A DNA stretch of 64,000 nt from the NCBI GenBank assembly GCA_905182985.1, contig CAJJDN010000173.1, positions 95,727 through 159,726 on the forward strand, in the 5' to 3' direction. Origin of the DNA: Paramecium sonneborni. Taxonomy: Eukaryota; Ciliophora; Oligohymenophorea; Peniculida; Parameciidae. A program made the position numbers and the translations under genes. The notes below the pieces were generated by a model. The model did no database searches. It saw only the letters and a program-made list of their open reading frames with translations, and was not told the origin of the DNA. Below are positions 47,027 through 60,800 of this stretch, piece by piece; the stretch's first letter is position 1, and each line of letters begins with the position of its first letter.

Positions 47027-47788
47027 AGTTTTTAAGTTTCCAGATTCAGCAAATAAAATGTTTTCTTATTTTAAATCTCTATAAACATACCCTTCTCTAT
47101 GGATATAATTAATACTATGCAATATTTACTAAAAATTATAGAGAGATATTTACTTTTAAAATTACAATAATTTCTTGGTCATTAAGAATTTTTTATCTTA
47201 ATAATTCTCTCAAAGACTTTCCTTCTAAATATTCCATTATTATATAAAAATGTTTATTTTCCATATAAAATTCTTTCATCTTTACTATATTCGGATGTTT
47301 TAATATTTGCAATATCTTAACTTCCTTCAAAAATTCCTAAACAAATTTGTATAAAGATTACTTCTTATGTATTTGTATGGCCTATCTTTAGTGATTTGCA
47401 TGCTACTTATTCACCATTTATACGATTTTAATATTTAAACACCTAAAAATTTATCAACAATATTTACATGTCCATATGAACCTCTTCCACAGAATTATAC
47501 CATCTTATATATTTTATGAATGTTCAAATAAGATATTTTGGCATCTAGAAATTATTTTAGTAGTTCTAAATGGTTTTATTCCATCTCAAAATATTCCCAT
47601 TTCCCATTCAACTAAATACCAAAACCCTTAAATTTAGATTAACATTTTGATAATTTCCAATCAATACAAGAATTCTCAAATAATGGAATAGTGTATTAAA
47701 CCATCTTCTTAGTCTAAGCTTATAAATAATTGTATTACATTTGATAATTTTACACTATCAGAAAGTAGCTACACTTTAAATTAGTCAT
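47027..47788 (-). pseudogene. truncated artefact copy of the kinase gene
   Basis: Starts at the equivalent ATG (47788) and stops at the N before the C-terminal third of the kinase domain. It should not be counted as a separate kinase. The stretch 47789-48211 is the duplicated upstream spacer with no gene. Confidence 0.9.
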
Positions 47789-48211
47789 GAAAAACAAGGT
47801 TTTTCTTTATACAAATCATAAATAATAGTTTTTGAAATAATTAATAGTTTTAGAATGTTTAGCTTAAAATCTAAATATGAAATTTCCAACCATAAAAATA
47901 ATAACTAACTATTGTTATTCTTTAACTTTGAATTTATTAAAATTTATTATTAGTGATTTAATTAATCACCTACCCCAACTTTATTCTTACTATTAAATAA
48001 AAAAAAATTAATTGACCAATGTTAATATTGATAAAGAAAATAAAAAAATAAATAATTGATTATTTTTTTATTTATTGTTTCTAAACATCTAAGTAACATG
48101 AAAACAGGAAAGTATAAATTTGGATCGAAGATAAAAATAAATAAAAAAAAATATTTAGAAGTTTAAATTGCATTATTAAACATGAAAGATCTATTTAAAA
48201 ATTAATATTTT
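47027..48211. repeat. right copy of 1,185-bp duplicated contig end
   Basis: Direct repeat of 45841-47025. It has the same length, 1,185 bp, as the repeat at 18961/20147, pointing to one technical cause. Sequence after 48211 is new. Confidence 0.93.
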
Positions 48212-48218
48212 ATGTTAA

Positions 48219-48464
48219 TCATTTTTTTTCCAATTCTGCTATTCTAGCTTTTAATTAAGCGTTTTCTTTGAGTAATAGATTCTAAAATAATATACAAGAT
48301 GTTACTTCTGATTAAATTAACTCATCAATAGCCTTTGTTAGATGACCAATTCTATAAGCATATCTTCTATTCTGATCTTAGAGTGTGGCTAATTCTCCTT
48401 AATTCTTGTAATTTAATAAATTATTTTACTTCATGTCCTGTTTAAGCCTTTTCGAATTACTCAT
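48219..48464 (-). CDS. small coiled-coil protein (81 aa)
   Basis: An intronless ORF from the ATG at 48464, MSNSKRLKQDMKQNNLLNYK, ending in a coiled coil LLLKENAQLKARIAELEKK. The central YAYRIGHLTKAIDELI segment looks helical. A different frame opens at an ATG further upstream (near 48528, MATTQTESHLQPQDLENEQ) but meets a TGA, and no intron joins the two. Too short to assign a function. Confidence 0.5.
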
Positions 48465-48552
48465 TTTATTCATTTTCTAAATCTTAAGGTTATAAATGTG
48501 ATTCTGTTTAAGTTGTTGCCATTATTATTATTATTTTTAATATATAAATTAA

Positions 48553-49246
48553 TCATTCAAATTATTTTAGTATGATAAATAGTTCATCCTTAAGTTTATT
48601 TTATATATCCTTAGAAAAGGACTTTGCTTAATATTTTTTAAGGATATCCACTTATTGCAATCGAACTCGTTCGACTAAATCATCCACATGACTGAATCTA
48701 CGAATAGAGTATTCTGGTAATTTTTTGAATCCAAGCCTTCTACTTTTAGGTGGATCAAGATATTTTGGTAAAGCAACAACTTTACTAATAGTGATTGAAC
48801 CAACCTTGACTGATTCTGTTCTAAAAAGAATGTAAACAATATAAATCTAACATATGAGGAAGAAGCAATGGTGGCTTTGGTGGTTCTAAATAAAGGTTCA
48901 TACTTAAGTCTTCATTAAATTTAAGACGGCTTCCATTCAAAATTTGTTTTTCCATCGGCTTAAGATCATATACATTTTATTCTGTTTCATCAAGATATTT
49001 CTTCCTATTTTTTGTTAATGATCTACTATAGCGTGGTTTAAGTTTATCAATTTGATATGATATTTCTTACACTCTGTCCGTTTAATTAATTAAGATAGTT
49101 GGGGTTTAAATGTTATAATGTTTGTAACCCCTCCAAGGAGTTGGAAAAAGGGGTTTATCAAGAGATGAAAGTGTAAGTTTATTAGTTGGGCAGACACTAA
49201 AGTCATTGGTGGGATTTTCAATTAATTATTTTTGTTTTTTTAACAT
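48553..49246 (-). CDS. unknown protein, Pro-rich N-terminal region
   Basis: 220 residues after removal of one 31-nt intron (48821-48851). The N-terminal half has short conserved-looking blocks (FPTPWRGYKHYNIQTPTIL; LKPRYSRSLTKNRKKYLDE) and a proline patch (LEPPKPPLLLPH). The second half (VVALPKYLDPPKSRRLGFKK; EYSIRRFSHVDDLVERVR) looks globular, then helical. No signal peptide or membrane helix. The repeated short Pro-Arg motifs recall axonemal microtubule-binding proteins, but this is only an impression. Confidence 0.6.
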
Positions 49247-49401
49247 AAATTAATATAAGTATATCTATACAATATTTATTATGAAATATATGAAAATAAG
49301 TTTCAAATGACTCAAGTATAAAATCATCAAGGAATTTCAATATTAAAAGAAATAAAGTTAATTTAATATAGATAAGAATATTATGGAATAAATTGTAAGA
49401 A

Positions 49402-50345
49402 TCATTAAAAACTATTCATCTTTACCAAAGATGGAGCATTGTTATATTTTTTAAAACTTTCATTAGAATACTTTTCATGAATTTAAGGAATTTAGAACTC
49501 TTCTCTTAAGTCTTCTTGTTTTTCTTTAAGAGGAGATTGAGTATTATTGTTATTATTTACATTTCTCTTCCCTTTGATCTTTTCTGATGACAAATAAGAA
49601 TCAAATGGTTTAAGTTCATACATTTCTTGGATCATATTCTTAATTTCTGAAATATATTTATGCTAAGATAGAATGAATTCCATATTGTACTTTTTATTCG
49701 ATTGAACTAATTTTATTATAATGAATGATCTAAAGAGTAGCTTCATTTTGAAGAAAAGAAATAAATAAATCTTTAAGGAGATTCTTACATAACTTAGATT
49801 CTTTGGGTTCGTTTACTTAAACTTGAAAACATCGTTGCAAATCACCCAATTCAAACCGCTATTATTTTGATGTCTTAATAAATATATGTTTAAATAACCT
49901 TGGATTCTTATATATTCTGGAGGTATTTGTAAGCTGCATCTTGTTCCAACATTTTAGCCCATTTCTTAAAACGAGATAAAAAGAAGTGAGGTATACGTCT
50001 AGATAAAATTAAATAATTAAGATACCTGCGAAAGTCTTAATCCTCTTTAATGTCAGGATTGGGATTAGCAAAAGATTAATTATTTGATTTCTCTGAATCA
50101 GAATTGATGGCCTGTATGGAAATAGGATTTTTAGTCCTTTTTTAATGTTAAGAAGCTGCATTGAATTGGGATTTTATGTCATCATGAAACTTTTATAAAA
50201 TGGAGAGAGCATTTGTAAATTGGTTGAATTAGTCTTCATCAGCTTCTAAAACAACTTTCTTGTTCTTTTACTCTAGAATCTAATTTAAATTTAATGAAAT
50301 AGATACTCTATATTTGAATAAAGAGGGCTCGTTAGTTGTTTTCAT
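49402..50345 (-). CDS. unknown helical protein
   Basis: 296 residues after removal of introns 49874-49898 (25 nt) and 49663-49690 (28 nt). Segments: a charged N-terminus with NQFTNALSILQKFHDDIKSQ, a Ser/Asn linker, a compact helical region (DFRRYLNYLILSRRIPHFFL then SRFKKWAKMLEQDAAYKYLQ), another helical region (LCKNLLKDLFISFLQNEATL) and a disordered basic tail. No motif identifies a family. Divergent from the gene at 50470, 124 bp apart. Confidence 0.6.
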
Positions 50346-50469
50346 ATAAATTAATTAATTGTGTTTTGTATATCTACCCATTCTTAAAGTGGGCAAGAAT
50401 CATAAATTATAGGAGGAGATAGAGAGAAGAACAATTTGATGAGATTAATTGTTTTAATATTAATATAAT

Positions 50470-50897
50470 ATGGCTTACAACAGCGATTTCTAAGATCAAT
50501 AATAGTACGATTAAGAAGAGTTTGCAATGAAGATGCCAGTGAAAAATCATTTACAAAGATTGGATGTATATTGGATTTTTAGTTGTAGTAATTGTTGCAG
50601 CAGTTAATGGATGAGTAAGATATGGCCAAGAAAGAAAAAGAGCAGTTGCGTAATAATCTAATTGAATTATCATAAATTACAACTGATTCATTTGATGATT
50701 CCAATAAATACTTAAATGAAGAGTATAAGAGATTGATGTAGGAGTTTCATGAACAAAATGCATTACAATTAGAATAACATTAATTCCTAAAGCAATAAGT
50801 GGATTAGATTAACTTGGACAGAATCAAATTGCAATAAAATACTATTGTACTTGAAAACAGAATTCAAGATTCAGAAAAAGAATTGGGATTTGTTTGA
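50470..50897 (+). CDS. small coiled-coil protein (134 aa)
   Basis: One 23-nt intron (50566-50588) restores the frame. After an acidic Gln/Asp start (NSDFQDQQQYDQEEFAMKMP) the protein is a single coiled coil (QLLQQLMDEQDMAKKEKEQL through VLENRIQDSEKELGFV). Such short coiled-coil proteins are common in basal bodies and axonemes; no specific match. Confidence 0.63.
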
Positions 50898-50953
50898 TTT
50901 TAAATAAATGATAATTAACTAGAAATTATTCTTTTACTTAGTCATCAGATTAG

Positions 50954-51808
50954 ATGTCTCTACAATTTACAATTTTTAAAATTCAATGTAATTGTGATCA
51001 ATTATTGACGCTATCACATCTGATTGATAAAATTAAATCTAAAACTGAATCCTCCTTTTTTGTTACTTCAAATGTTAAATACTGCAATTCAATTTTTGAT
51101 ACATTGTGCAAAAATATAATTGGGCTAGTTTAGTTTGGTTTAATAAAGAATTTTAACAATTCTTAAGTTGCATTACATTTAACTATACAAATTATACAAA
51201 ATTTTTAAATCTTTAAAAATTATATACTTCAAATGGAGTTATTTTTTAGATTTAGGAAACTATTCAGATTATAAATCTCATTATGTATTTTTATATATCA
51301 CAAGAATGATTTATGTGAAGGTCAATGTCGTGATATTTAAAAATGTAATTAATTATTTACTTCGTATAAATTTAATAAAGAATATAGGAACCAAATATTT
51401 AAAGTACTGTCTAGAATCAAGAAGGTTGTAATATAAGGGTAGAACATTTTAAAGATCATAAATTAATGTCTTAATTTAATAATTTTTGAGGAATAATCAT
51501 AAAAAGAACATTTCTTTTAATCTGATTATAAGTGTCTCATTATGAAATATCAAATGGATATCTATATATTAAAAACTCATTTATATTGTTTATAGTTGTA
51601 AACTTCACATTCAACCTTATAAAACTGAGAAAGTACAGATATGATATAATATTTATAGTGGATGGCAGATTAAAGTAATAGATCTAAATAGTCTGGATAA
51701 ATTAGATTTATTAGATATCAGAATATGTATAAATTTGGAATACAAATCAGAGAAGATTTAAATCTTATAATTAGCTTATAAGATAGAGACAAGATCAATA
51801 AATAATGA
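50954..51808 (+). CDS. possible hypothetical protein, structure uncertain
   Basis: An ORF from the ATG at 50954 runs 224 codons to a TGA at 51626-51628. The same frame then stays open for another ~59 codons to 51808. The protein is rich in Leu/Ile/Phe/Asn, with Cys-containing segments (IQCNCDQLLTLSHLIDK; DLCEGQCRDIQKCNQLFTSY). A 36-nt GT-AG segment (51602-51637) would bridge the internal TGA in frame but is longer than any other intron here. It may be a real gene or chance open sequence. The end lies 32 bp from the HYDIN stop, in convergent orientation. Confidence 0.35.
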
Positions 51809-51840
51809 TTTGATTACATATCAAATATTAATAATATTAT

Positions 51841-54800
51841 TCATTCTCCTTAAAGATAAAATACCCATTATGGTAAATCGCCACAGGAAATTATTAATCT
51901 GCCATTATTGCTTGTGTTTGGAACTGCTTTATAGGTGATGTTAATGCTTAATACTTTTTTACCCTAAAATGTAAATATGATTTATTTTTACATCGACTTT
52001 GATTGGGGATTTGACAGATGAAGTAAAGGCAGGATTATCAATTCTCAAAGTAAACTCTTAAGCTTCAAAAAATGGATTTTTAAATTCAATAGCTGGAGGT
52101 TTAGCTCCAGATAGTTTGTATGGACCTTTAGGTTATGGTGTAATACCTTATCCAATTAATAGACATTAATATTCTATAATTATATAATTTATAATTAATT
52201 ACCTCCTCCATCAGGTGATGTGACAACTAAAATACCTCTGCTTTCATTTAAACTACTTGGTTCATATTTTACACTAATTTAACACTCAACACCATCAAAT
52301 GATTCTGATTAAGGTGCTTAGAATTAGACTTATTCACAAATGAAATCAGTAGTTTAAGCAGGTGCTCCTTTAGCTTTTGGATCTATATTCACAGGTAGTG
52401 GTTTTCCATTTGGACCCAGTTTAGTTGCATAACATGTATATGTAGTTGGTTTCTTTGTATAATTCATAAATTTAAATGGTAAAACCATTTCAGTTCCTAA
52501 AGAAGCTTTGAAATAGAGTGATCTTGACACATTTTATTATAATCCCTATAATTTGAGAGGATAAATAAATTCTCCTAATTGAACAGATTTTATAGTAATT
52601 TTAGATTGAATATCTTGAACAATTAAAGGTCTATATGCAATTTCAAGACCAAATTCAGATTTAGGTGGAATCACAAATTATTATGGATTAAATGAGACAC
52701 TATCAACTTCAGCAATTAATTAATCTTTTTTGAATTCAACAGGTTAATTAATGGGATTTTCTATTGTAATTAATTTAGTAGCAACTTCTCTAACAATAGA
52801 AAACAATTCAATTTTAGGTAATTGATCTGGTGGTTGAATATTTAAATTCTAAGAATAAAATAATAATTTATACTATTTTAAAGAATACAAATTCTTATGT
52901 AATAGCATTTCTAAAGTAAACCGTTACTTTATTTTATGCTTATTTGAGTCCATAGACGGTGAGTTTATATTCTTTTGTTCCTTCACTAGATACTTCAAAA
53001 GTATTAGCTCCATTAAGAATAATAGAAGGATCATCAGGATCTAAAGTCCAAGTTACTTCAAATCTTTGACTAGTTTTTAACCAATTTTTCACTTATAAGA
53101 CTTGGGTAGTATTTTTTTTAGCTTTCATGGTTGTATCAACAGTTTATGGTAGAGGTGGTAAACTCTTACCAAATAGATTATAAAGAAGTGCTTATCCATC
53201 AGGAAGTGGGAAGAAGAGTGATCCTTCATGTTGATCCTATAAATTTTAAATTTATGGATTTGATGTCATAGTCAAAGGTTTATAAATAACTTCATACTCT
53301 GCTTATCCATTAGCTGGAACTTCAACATATTCTTTGCCTTCAAAATAATCTTTAAATTAAGGTAATAGAGCAGATACAGATGCCTTAACTTTCCAAGGTT
53401 TTGGAGTGGGATTCTTAACCATTACTTTTTTAGAAGTAGGTACTCTAACGACAGTTTCGAATTTAACTTCTTAAATTTATTCTTTTGGTTATTCAATACA
53501 TTTTCCTAAAAGATTTAAGTAAAGTGGATCTGAATTTTAAATTAAACATTTCACTTTATCAAATCTGATATCATTATCAATAGCATTTGGATGGAATGTT
53601 ATTTAAAATTGTAAATCTTCATGAGCAGGTAAAGTTCCTTATAGAGGAGTAATAGTAAAATAATTTTTACAAAATGATGTATCCCATTAGAACTTAGCTG
53701 CAACATCTCCTAAATTACTCAATTAAACATTCTTTGTAAGTCTTGAATTAATGACTACTCCACCAAATCCTATGGTATCTTCCATTAATTTTAATTCTAT
53801 TCCATGACAAGCTCCTGAGATCGTTAGCAGTTTTCTTACTTCATTATTTTCAACTATCTTAAAGAAAAGATCTGTTTTAAAAGAATGTAATCTTTATTAT
53901 GGTTTAAAGGTGAGAGTGATCTCTTTTCTTTCTCTTGGATTAATTACAAATTCTTTCTTTGGTCTAACCTTAATGTAATACTTTTATTTCAATTCTTTTA
54001 ATAAATCTTATTCAAATATCAAAGTAACCATCTTTTATGAATTATTAACTAATGATATTACTTCAGATCCTACCTGTCCAACACCATATATACCAAAATC
54101 TACAAATTGATACTCTGTTTTTAATAAATCAAGTTTTAAAGGAACTCCTTCTCCTGTAAATCTAACTTCAACTTTTTATAATCCATTGATATCAAATATA
54201 ACACTTTCATCATATCTTATCAATTCTCTTGGTGTAAAAGTAATTGGAATTTATAATACATTCAATTCTTTAGTTTGAATGATTCCCTTCTTATCTTTAT
54301 GTGTCTCTATTTGAATAGGTAATAGAACTTAACCTGATGGTAATTATACTCCAAAATATGGTTTCTTTTCATATAATGCTTCTATTGCCATTGCTTAAAC
54401 ATCTCTATTCCTTAATTCTAAATGCTTCGTTATGGGTAATGGTTATCTCAATACAAAACATGGTCCAAAATCATATTACAAAAATGAGAATTCTACTGCT
54501 GGTTTCTTAGCAGATCCAATCAATTAGAAATTGTAAGTAGGCCCACTTGAAATACATAAAGAAAATTATTGATTTAATTTTTAAGGTGCTGTTGGTTAAT
54601 ATCTAATTTCAATATTAAATTTCTCATTCTTCTTTACTGTCCCATTCTCAGGATTTATAACAACAATATTTGAAAGTTAAACTGATTTCCTAACACTAAA
54701 ATCAAAATTAAAATCTCCCTAATTCTCTACAGTAATCTATTTACTAGATTTCTCATTTATGTACAAATCTCCTAATTCAACAACTGTACTTTATTGAGTA

Positions 54801-57800
54801 ACTGCAACTCCATTCAAATATACATTATTATGCAAAATGTAACCAATACCCTTGACATTCAAAGTAACTGGTCTCTATCTTCTCTTCACATTACATAAGA
54901 GATTATAATTATATTCTCTCTCTACTTTAGGTGCAAAACAAATCTCAATTGGTTAATCTCCAAGAGCTTTAATAGTTCCTTAAACTGGAGTTATTGTAAG
55001 TGAATCACCATAATCTGGATTATGGAAAGATTCTTTATCAAATTAAAATGATAAAGGAACATCCTCAAGATTCTTTAGAATCACTGTTTCCTTATTCTTT
55101 CCTTAAACCAATAAAGGTCCAAAATTAACTTTACCAACATTAAATATTACATTTGGTTCAACAACACTTCCAGTTATGAGAAAATATTAAACTATATGTT
55201 CTTATGGAATCTCAAATACCCAATAACTTTCATGTTATCCTTGTGTGTCAGGAGAATATTCAAAAATTATTTCAGATTTCTTACCTGACAACACTACACC
55301 TTTTATAGTTATACATTTAAAATAATTAGCATTTTAATTCTTCTCATCATCAATTCTTTTCCATTCATATTCATATCCAACAGATGTTGGATTCACAACA
55401 TAAAATCGCTTAGTATTTTTAACTTTACATCCCAAACTCTCAAATTCAATCACATTATATTTAGCTTCTAAATCTGGTTTCTTGTCTCTATAATTGCTAG
55501 GAGGTAATTCAAAATGACAAATTGGTCTTTCTGCCTATCCATCTAATTCAACTATCAATTTCTCTTAATTTGGATCCAAATTATCTATAGATATTACTAA
55601 CAATCTCTCATTCGATTCATCTACTTCAGTTGGACTAAATTTAACAGTAAACATCTCATCACTATTACTAGCTATCTTTCCTTATTTTGGATAAACATAG
55701 AAATATCCAGGATCTATAGCACCAGTCTCTGCTGAAACTATTTTACAATTATAATTTATTGATATTAAAGAAGTGTTCTTTAATTTTAATTAATGGACCC
55801 TTGTTGTATACATCAATGTCTCCTTAAAGTAAATACTTCTTTAATCTATTTCATATTTAGCGAAATCAGCAATTGCATTCACTTTCAATGGCATACTTTT
55901 ATCACTCTTATCTATCGCTTGATATTCTGGTTCTGGTAATGGATCTGATATTGGAATATTAGCTTCCTCTCCAGGTTCAGGCTAAGGTGGTTATATTATT
56001 TCTTATTTAGCTGCTTTCTTATCAACCTTCTTAGCTCCCTTCTTATTAGCAGCCTCTTCTGCTAATCTACGAGCCTCCTCTTCTTCTCTTCTTTTCATCA
56101 ACCAATTATATTCTGTTAGTGTGACATATTTAGTTGTTGCCATACTATCATCCCATTCTGATTAAGTTTTCTTATTAATTTATTTAGTGTCACATTACAA
56201 GGCAAATGATTTATGGATGATACTTCTATTAGATTTGAATATTAATGTAATAGGTTTAGATTCCTTAGTATTCAAATGACCCTATCTTGGAATAAAAGAA
56301 AAATCTTCACATCCTTACGTGTTCCATTAAAATCTAATTGTGTTGGGTCCATTATTTTTCAAATAAAACTGTATTTTCTTTTCTGCATTGATAATACAAT
56401 CTCCAAATTGAACTTCATCATCTAAATTTTCAAATACAATATCTTCTTAAAATGCTTCACCTGTTACTGCTACTTTAGTAACTTCATATGGATTCAATAA
56501 GGTTTACATTACAAAATAATGTTACTTAAGTCCAACATCTTTTGGAGTGAATTCAATATTAAATGTAGCCGTAGTCTTAGGTGTTAAAGTAAAAGTGTTT
56601 TAATCTAAAAATCTAAAATGTTCATTAACAGCTGCCAAATCCCATTTAACTGTAGCTGGAATCTAACCATCATTCTTTAATACAATTGGCATTGATAAAG
56701 TTTTGCCTAATCTAACTCTGCCAAATTTAACAACAGGTGTTCTTTCATCTAACCATTCTTTTGGTTTCTCTAATTTTAATGTTGGTAAAGCACCTTCTCC
56801 TCTTAAATCAAATAATAATTTATGAGTTTTAGGGCTTTGTTCACCATTCTCAACAATGGCTTCAAAAATACCATAATATTGAGCCATTATTGTTGGTTTG
56901 AAAGCTACTTTAATATAGACACTTTCATGAGGTGCTATTTTAACTTATTTTGGTAAGACTTCAAATGCAAAGTTATCATTTGGATAATTTTATCTTCTTC
57001 TTGTATCTAATTTAACACTACATGGAATTTTATTAGGATTTGTAAGTTTAAATCTTTCAACCACTCCATCAGGAACTTTAGATGGAACCAATGTTCCAAA
57101 ACTGAATACTTTCTCTTCTATAAAGAATACATTAGAATTAATTAAATTAGATAGATTATTTAATTATGATTACAACACTACTTGCTCTTCAAAAATAGAT
57201 TCATAAGTTATTGTACTAATTCCTGGTATACAACTTTCACTTAAAACTTCATATTCAATTCCATTTGGTTAATCTTCTGGATTACGATTAATAATATCAA
57301 TCGCTAACTTTTATTCATAGTTTTTCTAACCCTATCCTGCAAATGTGATTTCTACTGTACAAGATGAATCTGGTGCTATTGTACCAACACTTGGTAAAAT
57401 TGTCCATTAACCTATTTTCAATTATCCAGGAGGTGGATCATTCTTTCCTGGTTTCCCTTATTTCTTTTCCTATTTCTTATCATCTTTCTTTGGTCCTTTC
57501 TTCGGATCTACTGGTGCCAATGAAGAAGGCATTGCTTTCATTAATTCTTTCTTTTCCTAAGCTTCCTTATTCTATTGTTCAAGTAATTACTTTCTAAATT
57601 CTTCATTTGCATAGTCAAATATAGTAAAATTGAATTCAAATTATCCTTCATTTTTTATTTCTAAATGTCTTACTTTTGATTCATTAAATTATATTGGACC
57701 AAAATTTATATTTTTTAATGGATTTATTGAATATTTTGAATAAACACTATTAAATTATACATTAATAGGAACTGGTTTATAAATTTCTTACGTTTTACCT

Positions 57801-60800
57801 TCCAAAATTTCTAAATATAAATCAGTTGTATCATTTGTTGTTTTCATCTTTATTTCCTTTACACCACAAAATCTTATTAAAATATCTTTTTATTATCCAG
57901 GATTTAAATCTGTTTCCATAGGTTCTAATTAAAATAATTAAGTGAAAAGTTTCTTTTTGATTAGACATTTAATTTTAACTAAATATTAACCAATATTTTT
58001 CACTTATAAAATTTGATCTTTAAAATCACCCACTTTGACACTACCAAAATCTAAAATATTTTCTGGTGTTGGATATTTAATATCAACTTAAATTTAAAAT
58101 GCCTCAGCATCTACATTTATAATTTTAGGATCTTATTTTATATTCATATTTTCAACATCCTCAACTTCAAGTGTTATTTTTAGATTTAATTTTCTTTCCT
58201 TGATAGCCCTAAATCGAATTTCAATTTTAGCTTCCATTGTAGGTGCTAATTCACCTGAAGTATTTATAACTTAAAATTCCTCCTCTAATTATTCTATTCC
58301 TGTTAATTTCCATTTTGCATTTATCATTCCTGTATTTTTTATAGTGACAGTTCTAGCATCAGATTAAGAAATTAACAATCGTTCAAATTTGACATCAGGA
58401 TTAATTAAATCAATAGTTGGTCTACAACCAGTACATACCATAGGAATAATGAGAGGTAAAGGATTATCTTTTATTTAAACAATCAAATCATCCTTAAATT
58501 TTTAAGGTTTATCTGGAAATGCCCAAACTCTCAATTCTAATGGAACACTATTCAATTAGATTTTTGAAATATCCAAATCTAATGAAAATACTCCTTTTTA
58601 TATTTCTTTATTCTCTTGAATACTTGACAAGAGAGAAAATTGTAATTCTGTATCAAATTTACCAGAATTTGATAATCTAAACGTTGTACTATTTATTGCA
58701 CGATTTGCTACCTTATCAGATTTACCAATCAACAAAGGTCCAAAATCAAAGGATTATTCATTTTATACATAAACTTTATTTAAGTATGAATCAGGTGCAT
58801 TAATAGGCCTAGATTTCTTTACAGTCCAAAAGAGTTATTTTGGTAATGTACTTAAAGATGGATAATCAGCAATTCCTTTTACTTCAGCAGCAGACTTTTT
58901 AATAGAAAAGAAATTATCAAAATTTAATCGCCCTTCAAATCCACCAGTATGCTTAGTAAAGAATTATATGACTAAAATTAAAGTTCTTCCAGCAGGTATT
59001 GTCCATCGGTATTATTTTTAAATTAAATCTTCAAGTTTAAAATTATACTTCTAATCGTTATTTTAAGTTGATTCTGCGTTCTTTTACTATTGTGATCTTT
59101 TACTTACATTTGCAATTGATCTAGAAGTAACATTAGCTCTTGCTTTAACAGATGGTGTAATAGGTTTATTGAGTTGATCAGGATGCTATGGCTATTCCCT
59201 ACCTGGTGAATTGATCTCTTCTAAATGTTTATTTGGTTCTTCTTGAAGATTTTATTTATCCTCATCGACATTTTCTGTTTTTTATTGTGATTACATCTTT
59301 GGATCTTTCACGTACATATCTTTAGGTGTGAGAATATTAAAATATTTTAATGTCTATGTAAGTGTTGTATTAGATTAATGTATAGATGACTCTTTTGTAT
59401 CTGTCTTTTTTCTACCTGTTTAAATTGATTAATTAAGATTATCTTTCTTTTTCATTACAATCTAATGATAAATTGGATCAGGTATTGGTAGAGAATTAGG
59501 ATTTGGATATATTGGAGCTGCTATTATCTATAATCCTGTTTGACATAATTATGGTAAATTATAATGAAAAGGAACTTCATTAAATTATCTTTCTCCTTTT
59601 TATAAATGTGTATAATCTATAATTTCTACTTTTGGTTCTTCTGGTTCAGGTGGTTTATCACCTTTCTTTGCTGGTTTCTATGGTTTCTCTTCTTTCTTTC
59701 CTTCATCAAATACAGGATCATGAATTTTACTTGCTATCTCTATTTTCTCATGATATGTATTTTCTATTAAAGCTTTTACTTTTATTATTAATTCATTAAA
59801 ATTCTATCTTTGTATTTCATCTTCAAAACTACCAGGATAAAATACATCATAATAATTTTATTCCACTAAATTTCCTGCTGATTTAGGTTATGATTTTGGT
59901 CTTGACTTCTATCTTGATTATTATTATTATTATAATTATAATTATGTAACATTAGGTTTCTCTTGTTTCTTACTTACACTCTAAGATTGATCCTTTCCTC
60001 TTTTAGTTTATAATTTATTATTTTTGTCCTTTGATGTTGGAATAGGTTCAACTATTTCTTCTTTCTTTGGTTTATCATCTTCTGCTAATTTCTCCATTCC
60101 TGGCCATTCTATTAATTTCTAAATCTCATAACCATATTGATCATACTATTCTTTTAAAACAACCACTTATAAATGAGAATCTATTTCCATTATACATTTC
60201 ATCAAATATAATTCATTAGGCCAATATTTAGATTAAAGATTATCAAATATTGCACCAGCACCACAATCTTCATGAACCAATCTTGCTTTTAACAATTTTA
60301 CTATGATCTCTTCACTTAAATATTCATACAAATGTAAAGGAATAGGTCCCCATTTATCTTCTAAATCCTTAGACTTCTTTCCTGCTTTCTTTAATAATTT
60401 TTCTCTCTCTTATTATACAAATTGAATTTCATTTTATCTTTATTATAAATATTACTCTAATTATTGATAGGCTTATGTCTAATTTTCTTAATTCCATTGA
60501 ACTAACTCATTCAAATTAATTACTTTTCTTCTATGTGTTTATTCCAAATAATTAGCTAAATGAGTCTTACCACACTTTGGAGGCCCCATGATAACAATAT
60601 TTTTCAAAACATCATCACTAACTTTCTTTGGATATTCAACTTTTATCATAGTTTCTTGTACAACGATATCATCTAATTCCTTTTATAATTATTCTTTGTT
60701 TTCAACATTGGGATCTTATAACTTATTCAAAATTTAATCTTTTCTTTTACTTCTAGAAAATGCTTTTTAGAAATCTACCCATATAGGTTAACCAGGTTAT

